From an uncultured Endozoicomonas sp. (lineage in GTDB: Bacteria > Pseudomonadota > Gammaproteobacteria > Pseudomonadales > Endozoicomonadaceae), in contig NZ_CANMAO010000032.1 in NCBI RefSeq assembly GCF_947495845.1, forward strand, positions 1 to 44,812: DNA of 44,812 bases, given 5' to 3'. The notes under the pieces were generated by a model that saw only the letters and a program-made list of their open reading frames with translations, ran no database searches and was not told the DNA's origin. Made by a program: the position numbers and the translations under genes. Positions 1 through 8,505 of this stretch are shown here, piece by piece (position 1 is the stretch's first letter; every line of letters begins with the position of its first letter).

Positions 1-39
1 AACCGGCGACTTTCCCCTTACAAGAGGGCCGATCAGCGA

Positions 40-74
40 GGCCGCTATCATACCGAAGCGGCTTTCGTTGTCAA
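40..74 (-). promoter_or_regulatory. Minus-strand sigma70 promoter of stable-RNA type (downstream copy)
   Basis: On the minus strand there is a perfect -35 hexamer TTGACA (plus 69-74), a 16-bp spacer and the -10 hexamer TATGAT (plus 47-52). It is followed by a GC-rich discriminator containing GGCCTCGCTGATCGG. Near-consensus hexamers with a GC-rich discriminator are typical of stringently controlled rRNA/tRNA promoters in gammaproteobacteria. Transcription would leave the window at its left edge, so the gene driven is not visible; an rRNA operon is the inference. Confidence 0.6.
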
Positions 75-132
75 GCGGTCGTTTTCAGATGCTTTTCAAC
101 TCGCTGACGTTGTCGTTCAGACCGTGTCAGCG

Positions 133-167
133 GAGGCGCATATTACCGCGCCGAGTGATTTTGTCAA
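133..167 (-). promoter_or_regulatory. Minus-strand sigma70 promoter of stable-RNA type (upstream copy)
   Basis: This is a second promoter 93 bp upstream of the first and with the same geometry. It has -35 TTGACA (plus 162-167), a 16-bp spacer, -10 TAATAT (plus 140-145), then the discriminator GCGCCTCCGCTGACACGG. An AT-rich stretch (about 170-200) precedes the -35 and could act as an UP element. Two such promoters in tandem pointing left strongly resemble the P1/P2 arrangement of rrn operons. The start sites are inferred from spacing only. Confidence 0.62.
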
Positions 168-174
168 CCGGTCA

Positions 175-649
175 TTCAACCTTGTTTTTCAAAATCCTCT
201 TCTCGTTCAGCAGTGCTGTCCGGAAGAGCTGCGTATACTATATATCCATATCGCTATTAGCCAGATGGATTAATACCTATTTTTAGCTTATCCCGCTTAA
301 TACGATTCATAGACGATCGCCGTCTATTTAACTGCTTTATAGATACAACACCGTCAACCAACAGCGGTACCTTTCCTGTTCGTACAGCCGGTTTCTCCAT
401 TATGCTTCGTTGCCTTTAAAGAGCCGCTTATTTAAAATGCACGCGCAGCAAAGGCTCTATTTTCAGCCGAGCACTTAAAAACCCAACCATGACCCGTGTT
501 CAAAGAAAATCTCATCATTTTCTCCGAGCAGTTTCATTAAGCCCTTTGGGCATTAACAATTACAAAAATTCAACGATACCCAATAAGTCATTCATCGTGT
601 TGCACCCGCCGAGTCGGCGATATCAACCCAAGTTTTCTGGAGAATTCAC
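175..649. other. Non-coding region upstream of the SulP gene
   Basis: No reading frame here looks coding. The stretch next to the minus-strand promoters is AT-rich, and a 7-bp inverted repeat with a 5-nt centre lies at 309-327. The last 100 bases form the leader of the SulP gene and end in a Shine-Dalgarno-like GGAGA at 639-643. No clear plus-strand promoter was identified. Confidence 0.5.
309..327. promoter_or_regulatory. Palindrome ATAGACG-N5-CGTCTAT, possible operator
   Basis: The sequence shows perfect 7-bp arms (309-315 and 321-327) separated by 5 nt. The same AGACG-N5-CGTCT core occurs in a longer version at 18848-18870. Palindromes of the form TAGAC-N-GTCTA are common operators of TetR-family repressors, but which regulator binds here is unknown. 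It lies between the outgoing stable-RNA promoters and the SulP gene. Confidence 0.35.
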
Positions 650-2209
650 TTGTTTGAACCCAACGTCAGAAACGTTGCCACTATTAAGAACGACCTGCTT
701 TCGGGTTTGACCGTGGCATTGGCCCTGGTTCCAGAGGCCGTCGCATTTGCATTTGTCGCCGGCGTCGAACCACTGGTTGGCCTTTACGCCGCCTTTCTTG
801 TCGGTCTGATTACTGCCGCCATTGGCGGACGTCCGGGAATGATTTCCGGCGCTACCGGTGCACTTGCCGTCGTGATGGTCAGCCTGGTCGCTATCCACGG
901 CGTTCAGTATCTTTTTGCCACCGTAGTATTGATGGGTATTCTTCAAATGCTTGCCGGTGCCTTCAAGCTGGGCAAATTTATTCGAATGGTGCCGCACCCG
1001 GTCATGCTGGGCTTTGTTAATGGTTTGGCTATCGTGATCTTCCTGGCGCAACTCAGTCAGTTTGGTGTTCAGGGCGAAGCGGGCTGGCTGACGGGCACCT
1101 TCCTTGAAAACAGTGTGGTGGATGTGGCCTGGATGGGCGGTACTGAGTTGTACCTGATGCTGGGTCTGGTTGCGTTGACTATGGCGATTATTCACTTCCT
1201 GCCAAAACTGACTACCGCTATTCCTTCTTCACTGGCAGCGATCCTCGTTGTTACCGGTGTCGCACTGACGTTAAACCTTGATACAAAGAGTGTTGGTGAT
1301 GTTGCAGGAATTGCCGGTGGCTTGCCTTCTTTCAGCATTCCTTCAGTGCCTTTTACCTTTGAGACACTGGCAATTATCTTCCCTTATTCTCTGATTCTTG
1401 CCGCCATTGGTATCATCGAATCGCTGCTGACATTGCGAATGGTGGATGAAATCACCGAGACTCACGGCAGCAGTAACCGCGAATGTGTTGGTCAGGGTGT
1501 TGCCAATGTTGTGACGGGTTTCTTCGGTGGCATGGGTGGCTGTGCCATGATTGGTCAGAGCATGATCAACGTAAACTCAGGCGGCCGTGGTCGTTTATCC
1601 GGTATTTCCGCTGCGTTGTTCCTGCTGTCCTTTATTCTGTTTGCCTCTTCATTAATAGAGATGATTCCGGTTGCGGCTCTGGTGGGCGTTATGTTCATCG
1701 TTGTCATCGGAACCTTTGAGTGGAGTAGCTTCCGAATCATGAACAAAGTTCCAAAGGGTGATGCCTTTGTTCTGGTTCTTGTTTCTGTGGTGACTGTGCT
1801 GACCGATCTGGCGGTTGCCGTTATCGTGGGTGTCATTGTTTCTGCCCTGATTTTTGCCTGGAAACACGCCAAGCACATCCGGGTGGAGAAGCAGGATGAC
1901 CAAGATGGTTCAACCATTTACAACATCCACGGCCCATTGTTCTTTGGCTCGACCACCCACTTTCTGGAACAGTTCACGCCAAGAGACGACAATGAGAATG
2001 TCATTATCGATTTTCAGGATTCCAAAGTAAGCGATCATTCCGGTCTTGAAGCTATTGATACGCTGGCAGAACGTTACCTGAACAGCGGCAGGAAATTACA
2101 CATCCGACATCTGAGTCCAGACTGCAGAAAGCTTCTCAGCAAGGCGGGCAATATGGTTGAAGTGAATGTGATTGAAGATCCGAAATATTTTGTGGCGACT
2201 AACGCCTGA
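650..2209 (+). CDS. SulP/SLC26 family anion transporter with C-terminal STAS domain
   Basis: This is an inner-membrane secondary transporter of the SulP (SLC26) family, whose members carry sulfate, bicarbonate or dicarboxylates with proton or sodium coupling; the substrate cannot be told from sequence. The 519-aa protein has about ten or more hydrophobic segments (residues ~15-400), beginning with the family-typical [20 protein letters not shown] cytoplasmic STAS domain follows at ~410-510 ([18 protein letters not shown]). The start is a TTG preceded by GGAGA six bases upstream; no better ATG exists in the conserved N-terminus. The gene stands alone, ends in a strong terminator, and is slightly shorter than many SulP proteins because the extra-membrane N-terminal extension is minimal. 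A bicarbonate-transporting (BicA-like) role is possible but unproven. Confidence 0.9.
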   Translation: MFEPNVRNVATIKNDLLSGLTVALALVPEAVAFAFVAGVEPLVGLYAAFLVGLITAAIGGRPGMISGATGALAVVMVSLVAIHGVQYLFATVVLMGILQMLAGAFKLGKFIRMVPHPVMLGFVNGLAIVIFLAQLSQFGVQGEAGWLTGTFLENSVVDVAWMGGTELYLMLGLVALTMAIIHFLPKLTTAIPSSLAAILVVTGVALTLNLDTKSVGDVAGIAGGLPSFSIPSVPFTFETLAIIFPYSLILAAIGIIESLLTLRMVDEITETHGSSNRECVGQGVANVVTGFFGGMGGCAMIGQSMINVNSGGRGRLSGISAALFLLSFILFASSLIEMIPVAALVGVMFIVVIGTFEWSSFRIMNKVPKGDAFVLVLVSVVTVLTDLAVAVIVGVIVSALIFAWKHAKHIRVEKQDDQDGSTIYNIHGPLFFGSTTHFLEQFTPRDDNENVIIDFQDSKVSDHSGLEAIDTLAERYLNSGRKLHIRHLSPDCRKLLSKAGNMVEVNVIEDPKYFVATNA

Positions 2210-2219
2210 TCATCTACAT

Positions 2220-2247
2220 AGCCCGGCGATACAGTCGGGCTTTTTTT
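2220..2247 (+). terminator. Rho-independent terminator of the SulP gene
   Basis: A stem AGCCCG / CGGGCT (2220-2225 with 2236-2241) is followed directly by a run of seven T. It lies 10 bp after the SulP stop codon. Confidence 0.85.
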
Positions 2248-2382
2248 ATCCGCAACTATCTATTCACAACTATCTAAAAAAGACTCGCTCAGACTTACTC
2301 CCCATAATTGCGCACCATAGTTCTGATTTGATAAAGTGATCCTGTCTGTCCATAACAAGAAAACCAAAGAGGCAACTGCATC

Positions 2383-2808
2383 ATGAAAACCATCGAACAA
2401 TGGTTCAGTGAGTACGGCGAAAGTCACCAGAACAAAACCAATAAGCTCATCCACTGGATTTGTGTTCCAGCCATTCTTTTCAGCATTGTTGGCATTATCT
2501 GGGCATTCAGCCCGATTGCCGCCTGGGTGCTGATGGCGGTGACCATGCTGTTTTATTTCAAACTCTCGTTTAAATTGTCACTGGCGATGATTCTGATTTT
2601 TGCCGCATCCGCTGCACTGTCTCAAGCTTTAGGTGCTTATGTGCTGGAAGCCAGTATTGGAATCTTTGTAGTCGCGTGGATCTTTCAGTTTGTTGGTCAT
2701 AAAGTTGAAGGGAAAAAGCCATCGTTCTTTGATGACTTGAAGTTTCTACTCATCGGCCCGCTGTGGTGCCTTGGCTTTTTGTTCCGAAAACTGAATATCA
2801 GTTATTAA
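2383..2808 (+). CDS. DUF962 / Mpo1-like membrane protein
   Basis: This 141-aa integral membrane protein belongs to the DUF962 (YGL010w/Mpo1-like) family. The yeast member Mpo1 is an Fe(II)-dependent dioxygenase of fatty-acid alpha-oxidation; the function of bacterial members is not established. The conserved signature histidines are visible in the motifs YGESHQNKTN, LIHWICVP and FVGHKVEGKKP. Four hydrophobic segments lie between residues ~28 and 105. An AGAGG sequence precedes the ATG. The gene is convergent with, and overlaps by 11 bp, the orphan gene on the other strand. Confidence 0.82.
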   Translation: MKTIEQWFSEYGESHQNKTNKLIHWICVPAILFSIVGIIWAFSPIAAWVLMAVTMLFYFKLSFKLSLAMILIFAASAALSQALGAYVLEASIGIFVVAWIFQFVGHKVEGKKPSFFDDLKFLLIGPLWCLGFLFRKLNISY

Positions 2809-3784
2809 CTTTATTTGCTCTTGCAACTGCATCCTCAGTATCCTTCCAGCCTCCTCTTGGCTGGATGAGATCTGAACGAAAATAAACCATCCCGTCTTTA
2901 TCCGTCACTTTCAGCGGCGTATACAAACCATCATTAAAGAAGCCGGGCATTTGAGCCTTTATAATTGCATGACATAAACCACGCGTTAATTGTTGTACTT
3001 TTTCTAACTGACTCTTTGCTTCTTGCAACGCACCTAAGCGACTATCCATATCACAACCACCCGGTTCACCTTTCAGTTTCTCCCGAAGAAGATCCAGCGT
3101 ACCATACAGTCCACCAAGTAATAAGTGAGTTTGATAACACCTAGCCAGAGCGGTTAATTTAAAAGCTTCCAAGTGTTCATCAGATAATCGCCCCTCCAAC
3201 TCACAGCCATTGGTTTCCGCTAACTCTATATCCTTTTTCAAAAGGATATTACGAAGGGTTTCCAAAGCAGTGATAGCACCTCCTGTTTTGCTTTTATCTG
3301 GCTGAATAGATAGAAATATTAGTGTAAAGGCATTTTCATCATAGAGTGCTTCTTTCTGACCCAAACGCCTGATTGATTGGGATAACGTCTCGATCTCATT
3401 CAAATAATCAGAGCTCGCTAAAAACAACTTAACTCTACCATTACCGTTCAACTTTTTGTCTAGAGAGCCTCCACGTACAAAATATTGGAATTCTCTGTCT
3501 ACCACGCTGGCAGTATATTGTGCTTTGCTTAATACCTTACTTTTTACCCACCAGTAGCATTCGGAGAGCTTATTCTTTATTCGAGTGACTAAGGAGACTT
3601 TGCGATCAAAAATGCTTTTATCAATGCCAATGGAAGGATCTGATGACTTCTTTGCACAGAAAAAAGGTGAAACGGTTCGGCCATTTGCCAAACCTGAAAC
3701 AGTATTTTCGTTCAAAATATTATAGACAGGAACGATTACATTACTCTTAGCATGCTCTTGTCTGAACCCTGATGTCGTAGGCAT
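2798..3784 (-). CDS. Hypothetical protein, orphan, possibly secreted-effector-like
   Basis: I do not recognise a domain in this 328-aa soluble protein. It has no signal peptide or membrane segment. It is charged and helical in character, with a long helix-prone stretch at the C-terminal half (RLGALQEAKSQLEKVQQL). The frame is open to a GTG at 3868. I prefer the ATG at 3784 because AGGGAAG lies about 11 bases upstream and the longer N-terminus looks non-native. It sits in the same direction as recG, 119 bp downstream of it, at a place where the flanking genes are conserved housekeeping genes. Together with the orphan genes at 13057, 28934 and 42615 it forms a set of lone accessory genes. Type III effector status is only a guess from context. 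Confidence 0.6.
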   Translation of the reverse strand: MPTTSGFRQEHAKSNVIVPVYNILNENTVSGLANGRTVSPFFCAKKSSDPSIGIDKSIFDRKVSLVTRIKNKLSECYWWVKSKVLSKAQYTASVVDREFQYFVRGGSLDKKLNGNGRVKLFLASSDYLNEIETLSQSIRRLGQKEALYDENAFTLIFLSIQPDKSKTGGAITALETLRNILLKKDIELAETNGCELEGRLSDEHLEAFKLTALARCYQTHLLLGGLYGTLDLLREKLKGEPGGCDMDSRLGALQEAKSQLEKVQQLTRGLCHAIIKAQMPGFFNDGLYTPLKVTDKDGMVYFRSDLIQPRGGWKDTEDAVARANKVNN

Positions 3785-3903
3785 AGCCAATACTTCCCTG
3801 TGAGCCAACAAATAGAATATGATCACCTGATTTATCTGTGCAATTCGGTTGTGAAAACCACGAATCACCAGTACATTCTGTTTGATATCCGACCAGCCAG
3901 CAA

Positions 3904-5994
3904 TTAGACATTAGCATAATCTTCACCTCGACCCAGCCAGCGGTTAATCAATGGCTCTGCGTATTCTGGCGACCGTTCAATGAGTTCTCGAGCTGCATTG
4001 CGTACAGACTCCATCAAATCACCATCACGTTCAAGATCAGCCACTCGAAACTGGGCTAGGCCGGTTTGCCTTGTACCCAGCACTTCTCCCGGGCCTCTTA
4101 ATTCCAGGTCTTTTTCAGCGATCACAAAACCATCGCTGGAATCCCTCATTACCTGCAAACGCTCTTTACTCTGTCGGGATAACGGGGCGTGATACATCAA
4201 CAAACAGTGACTGGCCACACTACCACGGCCAACCCGACCACGAAGCTGGTGTAGCTGAGCAAGGCCCAGACGTTCGGGGTTTTCAATAATCATCAAACTG
4301 GAGTTGGGAACATCAACGCCCACTTCAATCACGGTGGTAGCCACCAGCAAATGGAGATGACCTTCTTTAAACGCTTTCATCACCTCGACTTTTTCCGCCG
4401 ATTTCATTCGCCCATGAACAAGCCCTATGGATAATTCTGGCAGGCTTTCTTTCAGCAATTCAGCAGTCACTTCAGCCGCCTGACATTGCAGGGCTTCGGA
4501 CTCCTCAATCAGAGTACACACCCAATACGCCTGACGACCTTCCAGACAGGCTGTTTTTAGCCTCTGCATTACTTCGTTGCGACGATCATCACCAATAACC
4601 ACGGTATTTATTGGGGTTCTGCCCGGCGGCAGCTCATCAATCACGGAGACATCCAAATCAGCATAGGCACTCATGGCAAGCGTTCGCGGTATTGGTGTTG
4701 CCGTCATGATTAGCTGATCAGGCAGGCCGCCATTTTTCTCACCTTTTTTGCGCAACGCCATACGCTGATGAACGCCAAAACGATGCTGTTCATCAATAAT
4801 GGCCAAACCCAGTTTGTGAAAATGCACTTCATCCTGAAACAATGCATGGGTTCCAACAACCACTAATGCCTCGCCGGTCGCAATCTGTTCAAGCACTTCC
4901 TGCCGCTTTTTCCCCTTGGTTTTTCCGGATAGAAAAACCATAGAGATGCCAAGTGGTTTCAACCAGTTAGCAAAGTTGATTTGATGCTGCTCTGCCAAAA
5001 TCTCCGTCGGCGCCATAACGGCAGCCTGATAACCGTTTTCTACCGCCTGTAATGCAGCCAACGCGGCCACCACCGTTTTACCCGAGCCCACATCACCCTG
5101 CACAAGGCGCAGCATTGGTTGAATAGCCGACATATCCTGACTGATATCATTCATCACCCGCTGCTGAGCCCCTGTCAGAGAAAACGGCAGTTGCTCCAGC
5201 ATACTATCCGTCAACTGACTTTTAGGCGGCATGGCAAAGCCACCTATAGACTGCACTCGTTTTCTAAGCTGTTGCAGGCTCAAGTTATGAGACAGTAATT
5301 CTTCAAATGCCAGGCGTTGTTGAGCGGGGTGCCGACCTTCTCCCAAAAGCTCTGTGGAAATATCCGGTGGTGGTTTATGCAGTAATTTCACGGCAGCTAC
5401 CAAAGGACTCAACCGATACTTCTGCCGAATGGGATCAGGCAATAATTCCTGCAACGAATCTTCATTAGCAAGCAGCGATAAAGCTTGCTCGCAAAGGCTT
5501 CTGATGCGCTGCTGAGTTAGCCCTTCAGTGGCCGGATAAACCGGTGTTAAGGTTTCCTCTACATCTATCGGTGCATCCGGCTGAATCACTTTGTATTCCG
5601 GATGATAAATCTCAAAGCCGGTAGCGCCTCGGCGAGGCTCACCAAAACAACGAACTTCAGCCCCAGGTTTTAAATTGTTTTTCTGCCCAGCGGTAAAGTG
5701 GAAAAACCGCAGACTGATTGAACCAGTACCGTCGCTTACCCGGCAAAGAAGACTTCGTCGTCTACCCATGACCACTTCGGAAGCGAGAACCTTACCCTGA
5801 ATAACCACATCGCTATGTGGCTGAAGTGAACCGATTGGGACGACCCGGGTTCGATCCTGATAACGCATGGGAAGGTGGAACAACAGATCCTGAATCGAAT
5901 GAATGCCGATCTTGCTCAGTTTGTCGGCCAAAGCACTGCCCACACCTTTTAAGGTGGTGACAGAAATATCATTCAATGATCGGTTTATATTCAC
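3904..5994 (-). CDS. recG: ATP-dependent DNA helicase RecG
   Basis: RecG is a branch-migrating helicase that remodels stalled forks, Holliday junctions and R-loops. The 696-aa length matches the family. An N-terminal wedge/OB-fold domain (~1-160) is followed by the SF2 motor. Visible motifs are Walker A GDVGSGKTVVAA (~300), the DEQH box (DEQHRFG), motif III TMTATPIPRT, and motif VI within QLRGRVGRG near residue 600. The start is GTG, in good agreement with the family N-terminus. It is co-directional with oxyR, as in Pseudomonas. The 92-bp gap to oxyR consists almost entirely of an 18-bp tandem repeat. Confidence 0.97.
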   Translation of the reverse strand: MNINRSLNDISVTTLKGVGSALADKLSKIGIHSIQDLLFHLPMRYQDRTRVVPIGSLQPHSDVVIQGKVLASEVVMGRRRSLLCRVSDGTGSISLRFFHFTAGQKNNLKPGAEVRCFGEPRRGATGFEIYHPEYKVIQPDAPIDVEETLTPVYPATEGLTQQRIRSLCEQALSLLANEDSLQELLPDPIRQKYRLSPLVAAVKLLHKPPPDISTELLGEGRHPAQQRLAFEELLSHNLSLQQLRKRVQSIGGFAMPPKSQLTDSMLEQLPFSLTGAQQRVMNDISQDMSAIQPMLRLVQGDVGSGKTVVAALAALQAVENGYQAAVMAPTEILAEQHQINFANWLKPLGISMVFLSGKTKGKKRQEVLEQIATGEALVVVGTHALFQDEVHFHKLGLAIIDEQHRFGVHQRMALRKKGEKNGGLPDQLIMTATPIPRTLAMSAYADLDVSVIDELPPGRTPINTVVIGDDRRNEVMQRLKTACLEGRQAYWVCTLIEESEALQCQAAEVTAELLKESLPELSIGLVHGRMKSAEKVEVMKAFKEGHLHLLVATTVIEVGVDVPNSSLMIIENPERLGLAQLHQLRGRVGRGSVASHCLLMYHAPLSRQSKERLQVMRDSSDGFVIAEKDLELRGPGEVLGTRQTGLAQFRVADLERDGDLMESVRNAARELIERSPEYAEPLINRWLGRGEDYANV

Positions 5995-6011
5995 TGTCGT
6001 TTACCAACCAA

Positions 6012-6102
6012 CATTTACTGGGCTATGGGCATTTACTGGGCTATGGGCATTTACTGGGCTATGGGCATTTACTGGGCTATGAGCATTTACTGAGCTATTG
6101 AG
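6012..6102. repeat. Tandem repeat, 18 bp x 5, spanning the oxyR stop codon
   Basis: Five head-to-tail copies of CATTTACTGGGCTATGGG run through 6012-6029, 6030-6047, 6048-6065, 6066-6083 and 6084-6102. The first three are identical, the fourth has one change, and the fifth is a 19-bp variant. The fifth copy lies in the 3' end of oxyR and includes its TAA stop, so the array looks like an expansion of the oxyR terminus into the oxyR-recG gap. Confidence 0.95.
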
Positions 6103-6989
6103 CATTGCCGTAGTGCATCAGATAAAACATCAATGGCTTTGGGCCTCGGAAAACTGGCTCGCCATGCCAAGGCTACGGTTCTACCCGGTGAAGGTGCACG
6201 GAAAGGCCGAGTTGTCAGCAAGTTAGGCGCATAGTGATGATCAACTATGGCTGATTGTGGTAGAACACTGATGCCCATTCCGGAAGCTACCATGTGCCTG
6301 ATGGTTTCCAGAGATGTCGCTTCTATACCACTTCCGTCGCCTTCTTTTTTATTGCCCAGAACCGGGCAGGCTTCAAGAATTTGATCACGAAAACAGTGGC
6401 CTTCCCCTAACATTAATAAATCGGCTTCAGCCAGATCGGCAGGATCAATACTTTCCTGCTCTTCCCATGGATGCCCACTGGGCAGCAACACTTTAAACGG
6501 TTCATCATAGAGTGGCTTAGTCAAAACATCCGGCTCATTAAACGGCAAGGCAATAATAATGACGTCCAGTTCGCCCAGCCGAAGCTTACGACGAAGTACC
6601 GCTGTAAAGTTTTCTTCGATATAAAGCGGCATATTTGGCGCACTTTGAGCCAACTGTGGAATCAGGTGCGGAAACAAATAGGGCCCGATGGTGTAGATGG
6701 CTCCCACTCTAAGTGGAGAGCTCAACTGATCTTGCCCGGTTTTTGCCAACTGTTTGATGGTTGCTGATTCTTCCAGAACTTTTTGCGCCTGACCAATAAT
6801 CAGCTCGCCCATTGGGGTCACGCGAACTGCATTGCGCGTCCGTTCGAACAACGCCACACCCAGCTCATCTTCAAGTTTTTTCACTCCGACACTCAAGGTA
6901 GGCTGACTGACGTAGCACTTACTCGCGGCACGGCCGAAGTGCTGCTCCTGAGCAAGGGTGACAATGTAGCGAAGTTCTGTCAGTGTCAT
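6087..6989 (-). CDS. oxyR: Hydrogen-peroxide-sensing LysR-type regulator OxyR
   Basis: OxyR activates peroxide defence genes after a disulfide forms between two cysteines. The 300-aa protein starts with the family-typical MTLTELRYIVTLAQEQHFGRA. It has the LysR helix-turn-helix (~15-45) and a substrate-binding-like domain. Both redox cysteines are present in GEGHCFRDQILEACPV (about 199 and 208). The frame is open a further 24 codons upstream. The ATG at 6989 is chosen because it matches known OxyR N-termini and because the longer version would begin inside the large inverted repeat. The last codons and stop lie in a tandem repeat. recG follows on the same strand, the usual pseudomonad neighbour. 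Confidence 0.95.
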   Translation of the reverse strand: MTLTELRYIVTLAQEQHFGRAASKCYVSQPTLSVGVKKLEDELGVALFERTRNAVRVTPMGELIIGQAQKVLEESATIKQLAKTGQDQLSSPLRVGAIYTIGPYLFPHLIPQLAQSAPNMPLYIEENFTAVLRRKLRLGELDVIIIALPFNEPDVLTKPLYDEPFKVLLPSGHPWEEQESIDPADLAEADLLMLGEGHCFRDQILEACPVLGNKKEGDGSGIEATSLETIRHMVASGMGISVLPQSAIVDHHYAPNLLTTRPFRAPSPGRTVALAWRASFPRPKAIDVLSDALRQCSIAQ

Positions 6990-7026
6990 AGCGTAATCAA
7001 CTTTCTGGGCGCCGGTTGTGCCGAAT

Positions 7027-7097
7027 ATAATAGCCAAGTACATAGTACTGTAAATAAACACAGTGCGTATTTACAGTACTATGTACTTGGCTATTAT
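7027..7097. repeat. Perfect 30-bp inverted repeat with 11-nt loop in the oxyR divergent region
   Basis: The arms 7027-7056 and 7068-7097 are perfectly complementary over 30 bp around an 11-nt centre. The element lies between the oxyR start (6989, minus) and the start of the SDR gene (7137, plus), so it must be in the leader or promoter of one or both. Each arm also contains the smaller palindrome AGTACT. It could be a cruciform or RNA hairpin, an operator array, or a small palindromic mobile unit. Confidence 0.95.
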
Positions 7098-7136
7098 GAT
7101 TTTTACAGAGATTATATCAACTGATAGAGCAGTGCT

Positions 7137-7982
7137 ATGAAAAAGCTCAATGTGGTGATTGCCGGTTGCGGTGATGTAGGTTGTGAACTGGCGAGGCAGT
7201 TGCTTGCTCTGGATGCTTTTGATGTCTGGGGACTGCGCCGGGATATTTCCAAACTGCCTGCGGGTGTAAAGCCTATTAAGGGCAACTTATTCGAAATAGA
7301 AGCGCTAGGTTCATGGCCAAAGCGCATTGATTATCTGGTCTACTCTGCATCATCAGATGGCGGTACCGAAGAGCAGTATCGTTCAGCGTATGTTGATGGC
7401 CTGCAAAACGTGATTCAGCGATTGGAAGACAACAATTACGCTCCTCGTCGCATTTTCTTTACTTCCAGCACCAGCACCTTCCATCAAAGCAAAGGTGAAT
7501 GGGTTAATGAGGCCTCCACAACCGAGCCGGTTAAGTTCACCGGCAAAATCATGCTGGACGCCGAAAACCTACTGAACCTGTCGCCTTTCAAAAGTACCGC
7601 CGTTCGACTTGGTGGAATATATGGTCCGGGCCGAAGCCGATTAATTGACCGCGCAAAAAAAGGGCAGGGCTGCCCGAAATCTCCGGAAGTATTCAGTAAC
7701 CGCATTCACATGAAAGACGCGGCGGGCATTATTGCGCACCTGATTCAGCGTGATGATAACGGCTTTGATATCGATGAGCTTTATCTTGGTGTGGACGGCC
7801 ACCCAGTCACAATGCATGAAATACTACAATGGCTGGGTGAACAACTGGAAGTGGAAATGGACAATGATAACTACCCTGCTCCGCAGCGGGGGAATCGTCG
7901 ATGCTCAAATGATCGTATCGTTGGTACTGGGTATCAGTTTTTCTACCCTGACTTCAGGTCTGGCTATTCAAAGCTTTTGTAG
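7137..7982 (+). CDS. NAD(P)-dependent SDR/epimerase family protein (YeeZ-like)
   Basis: This 281-aa protein is an atypical short-chain dehydrogenase/epimerase. The Rossmann nucleotide-binding motif GCGDVG is at residues 10-15 (VVIAGCGDVGCELARQL), and the core strand FFTSSTSTF carries the serine-rich active-site region. The usual YxxxK pair is not evident, as in other YeeZ-type proteins, so catalytic activity is uncertain. The substrate is unknown. The ATG at 7137 matches the start of the Rossmann fold. It is divergent from oxyR across the 30-bp inverted repeat and convergent with ridA. Confidence 0.8.
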   Translation: MKKLNVVIAGCGDVGCELARQLLALDAFDVWGLRRDISKLPAGVKPIKGNLFEIEALGSWPKRIDYLVYSASSDGGTEEQYRSAYVDGLQNVIQRLEDNNYAPRRIFFTSSTSTFHQSKGEWVNEASTTEPVKFTGKIMLDAENLLNLSPFKSTAVRLGGIYGPGRSRLIDRAKKGQGCPKSPEVFSNRIHMKDAAGIIAHLIQRDDNGFDIDELYLGVDGHPVTMHEILQWLGEQLEVEMDNDNYPAPQRGNRRCSNDRIVGTGYQFFYPDFRSGYSKLL

Positions 7983-8023
7983 GCGGATAAGCAAGCTTAC
8001 TCGTGCGCATAAGCCTGAAAAAA

Positions 8024-8410
8024 TCACTTCAATTCAAGTATCGCTTCAATTTCTACCGGCACACCTTTTGGCAGCTCTTTCACACCGACTGCTGCGCGAG
8101 CAGGGTAGGGTTGCTTAAAGAACTCAGCCATTACTTCATTCACTTCGGCAAAGTTCGCCATGTCGGTGAGAAAAATGGTGACTTTAGCGGCATCATCCAG
8201 ATGGCCGCCTGCGGCTTCAGCAATCGCCCGCAAGTTTTCAAAACAAAGGCGTGTTTTATCTTTAAAGCTACCAGCCAGAAGCTCCATGGTATCAGCAACC
8301 AAGGGAATCTGACCCGAGATATAAACTGTAGTACCGGCTTTAACCGCCTGAGAATAGGTACCAATCGCCTTAGGGGCTTTATCTGTATTTATTGTCTGCC
8401 TGTTACTCAT
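8024..8410 (-). CDS. ridA: RidA family reactive intermediate deaminase
   Basis: RidA hydrolyses reactive enamine/imine intermediates (for example 2-aminoacrylate) made by PLP enzymes, protecting other PLP enzymes. The 128-aa length is typical. The family features AIGTYSQAV near the N-terminus, ISGQIPL, and YPARAAVGV with the substrate-binding arginine at about 105 are present, as is the C-terminal PVEIEAIL with its glutamate. It is last in a minus-strand rpoZ-spoT-ridA block that matches the Pseudomonas order; the gap to spoT is about 95 bp. Confidence 0.95.
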   Translation of the reverse strand: MSNRQTINTDKAPKAIGTYSQAVKAGTTVYISGQIPLVADTMELLAGSFKDKTRLCFENLRAIAEAAGGHLDDAAKVTIFLTDMANFAEVNEVMAEFFKQPYPARAAVGVKELPKGVPVEIEAILELK

Positions 8411-8505
8411 TATTTATCCTTACTGAAATTAAATAACCAAAAGTGCTAACAGGAAACCAACGATACTAGTGGACAGTCATGATTTTTCAAGCCTTTCGGT
8501 AAGTC

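Noticed and set aside
623-1195. Long antisense reading frame over the SulP gene
   Set aside because: It is low-complexity and His/Gln/Asn-rich, the usual shadow of a hydrophobic membrane-protein gene.
6012-6102. CRISPR array
   Set aside because: The 18-bp units are directly adjacent with no spacers; it is a simple tandem repeat.
7027-7097. Classical OxyR autoregulatory site
   Set aside because: The arms do not fit the spaced ATAG/CTAT tetramers of the OxyR consensus well enough, and the repeat is far longer than needed; binding cannot be claimed.
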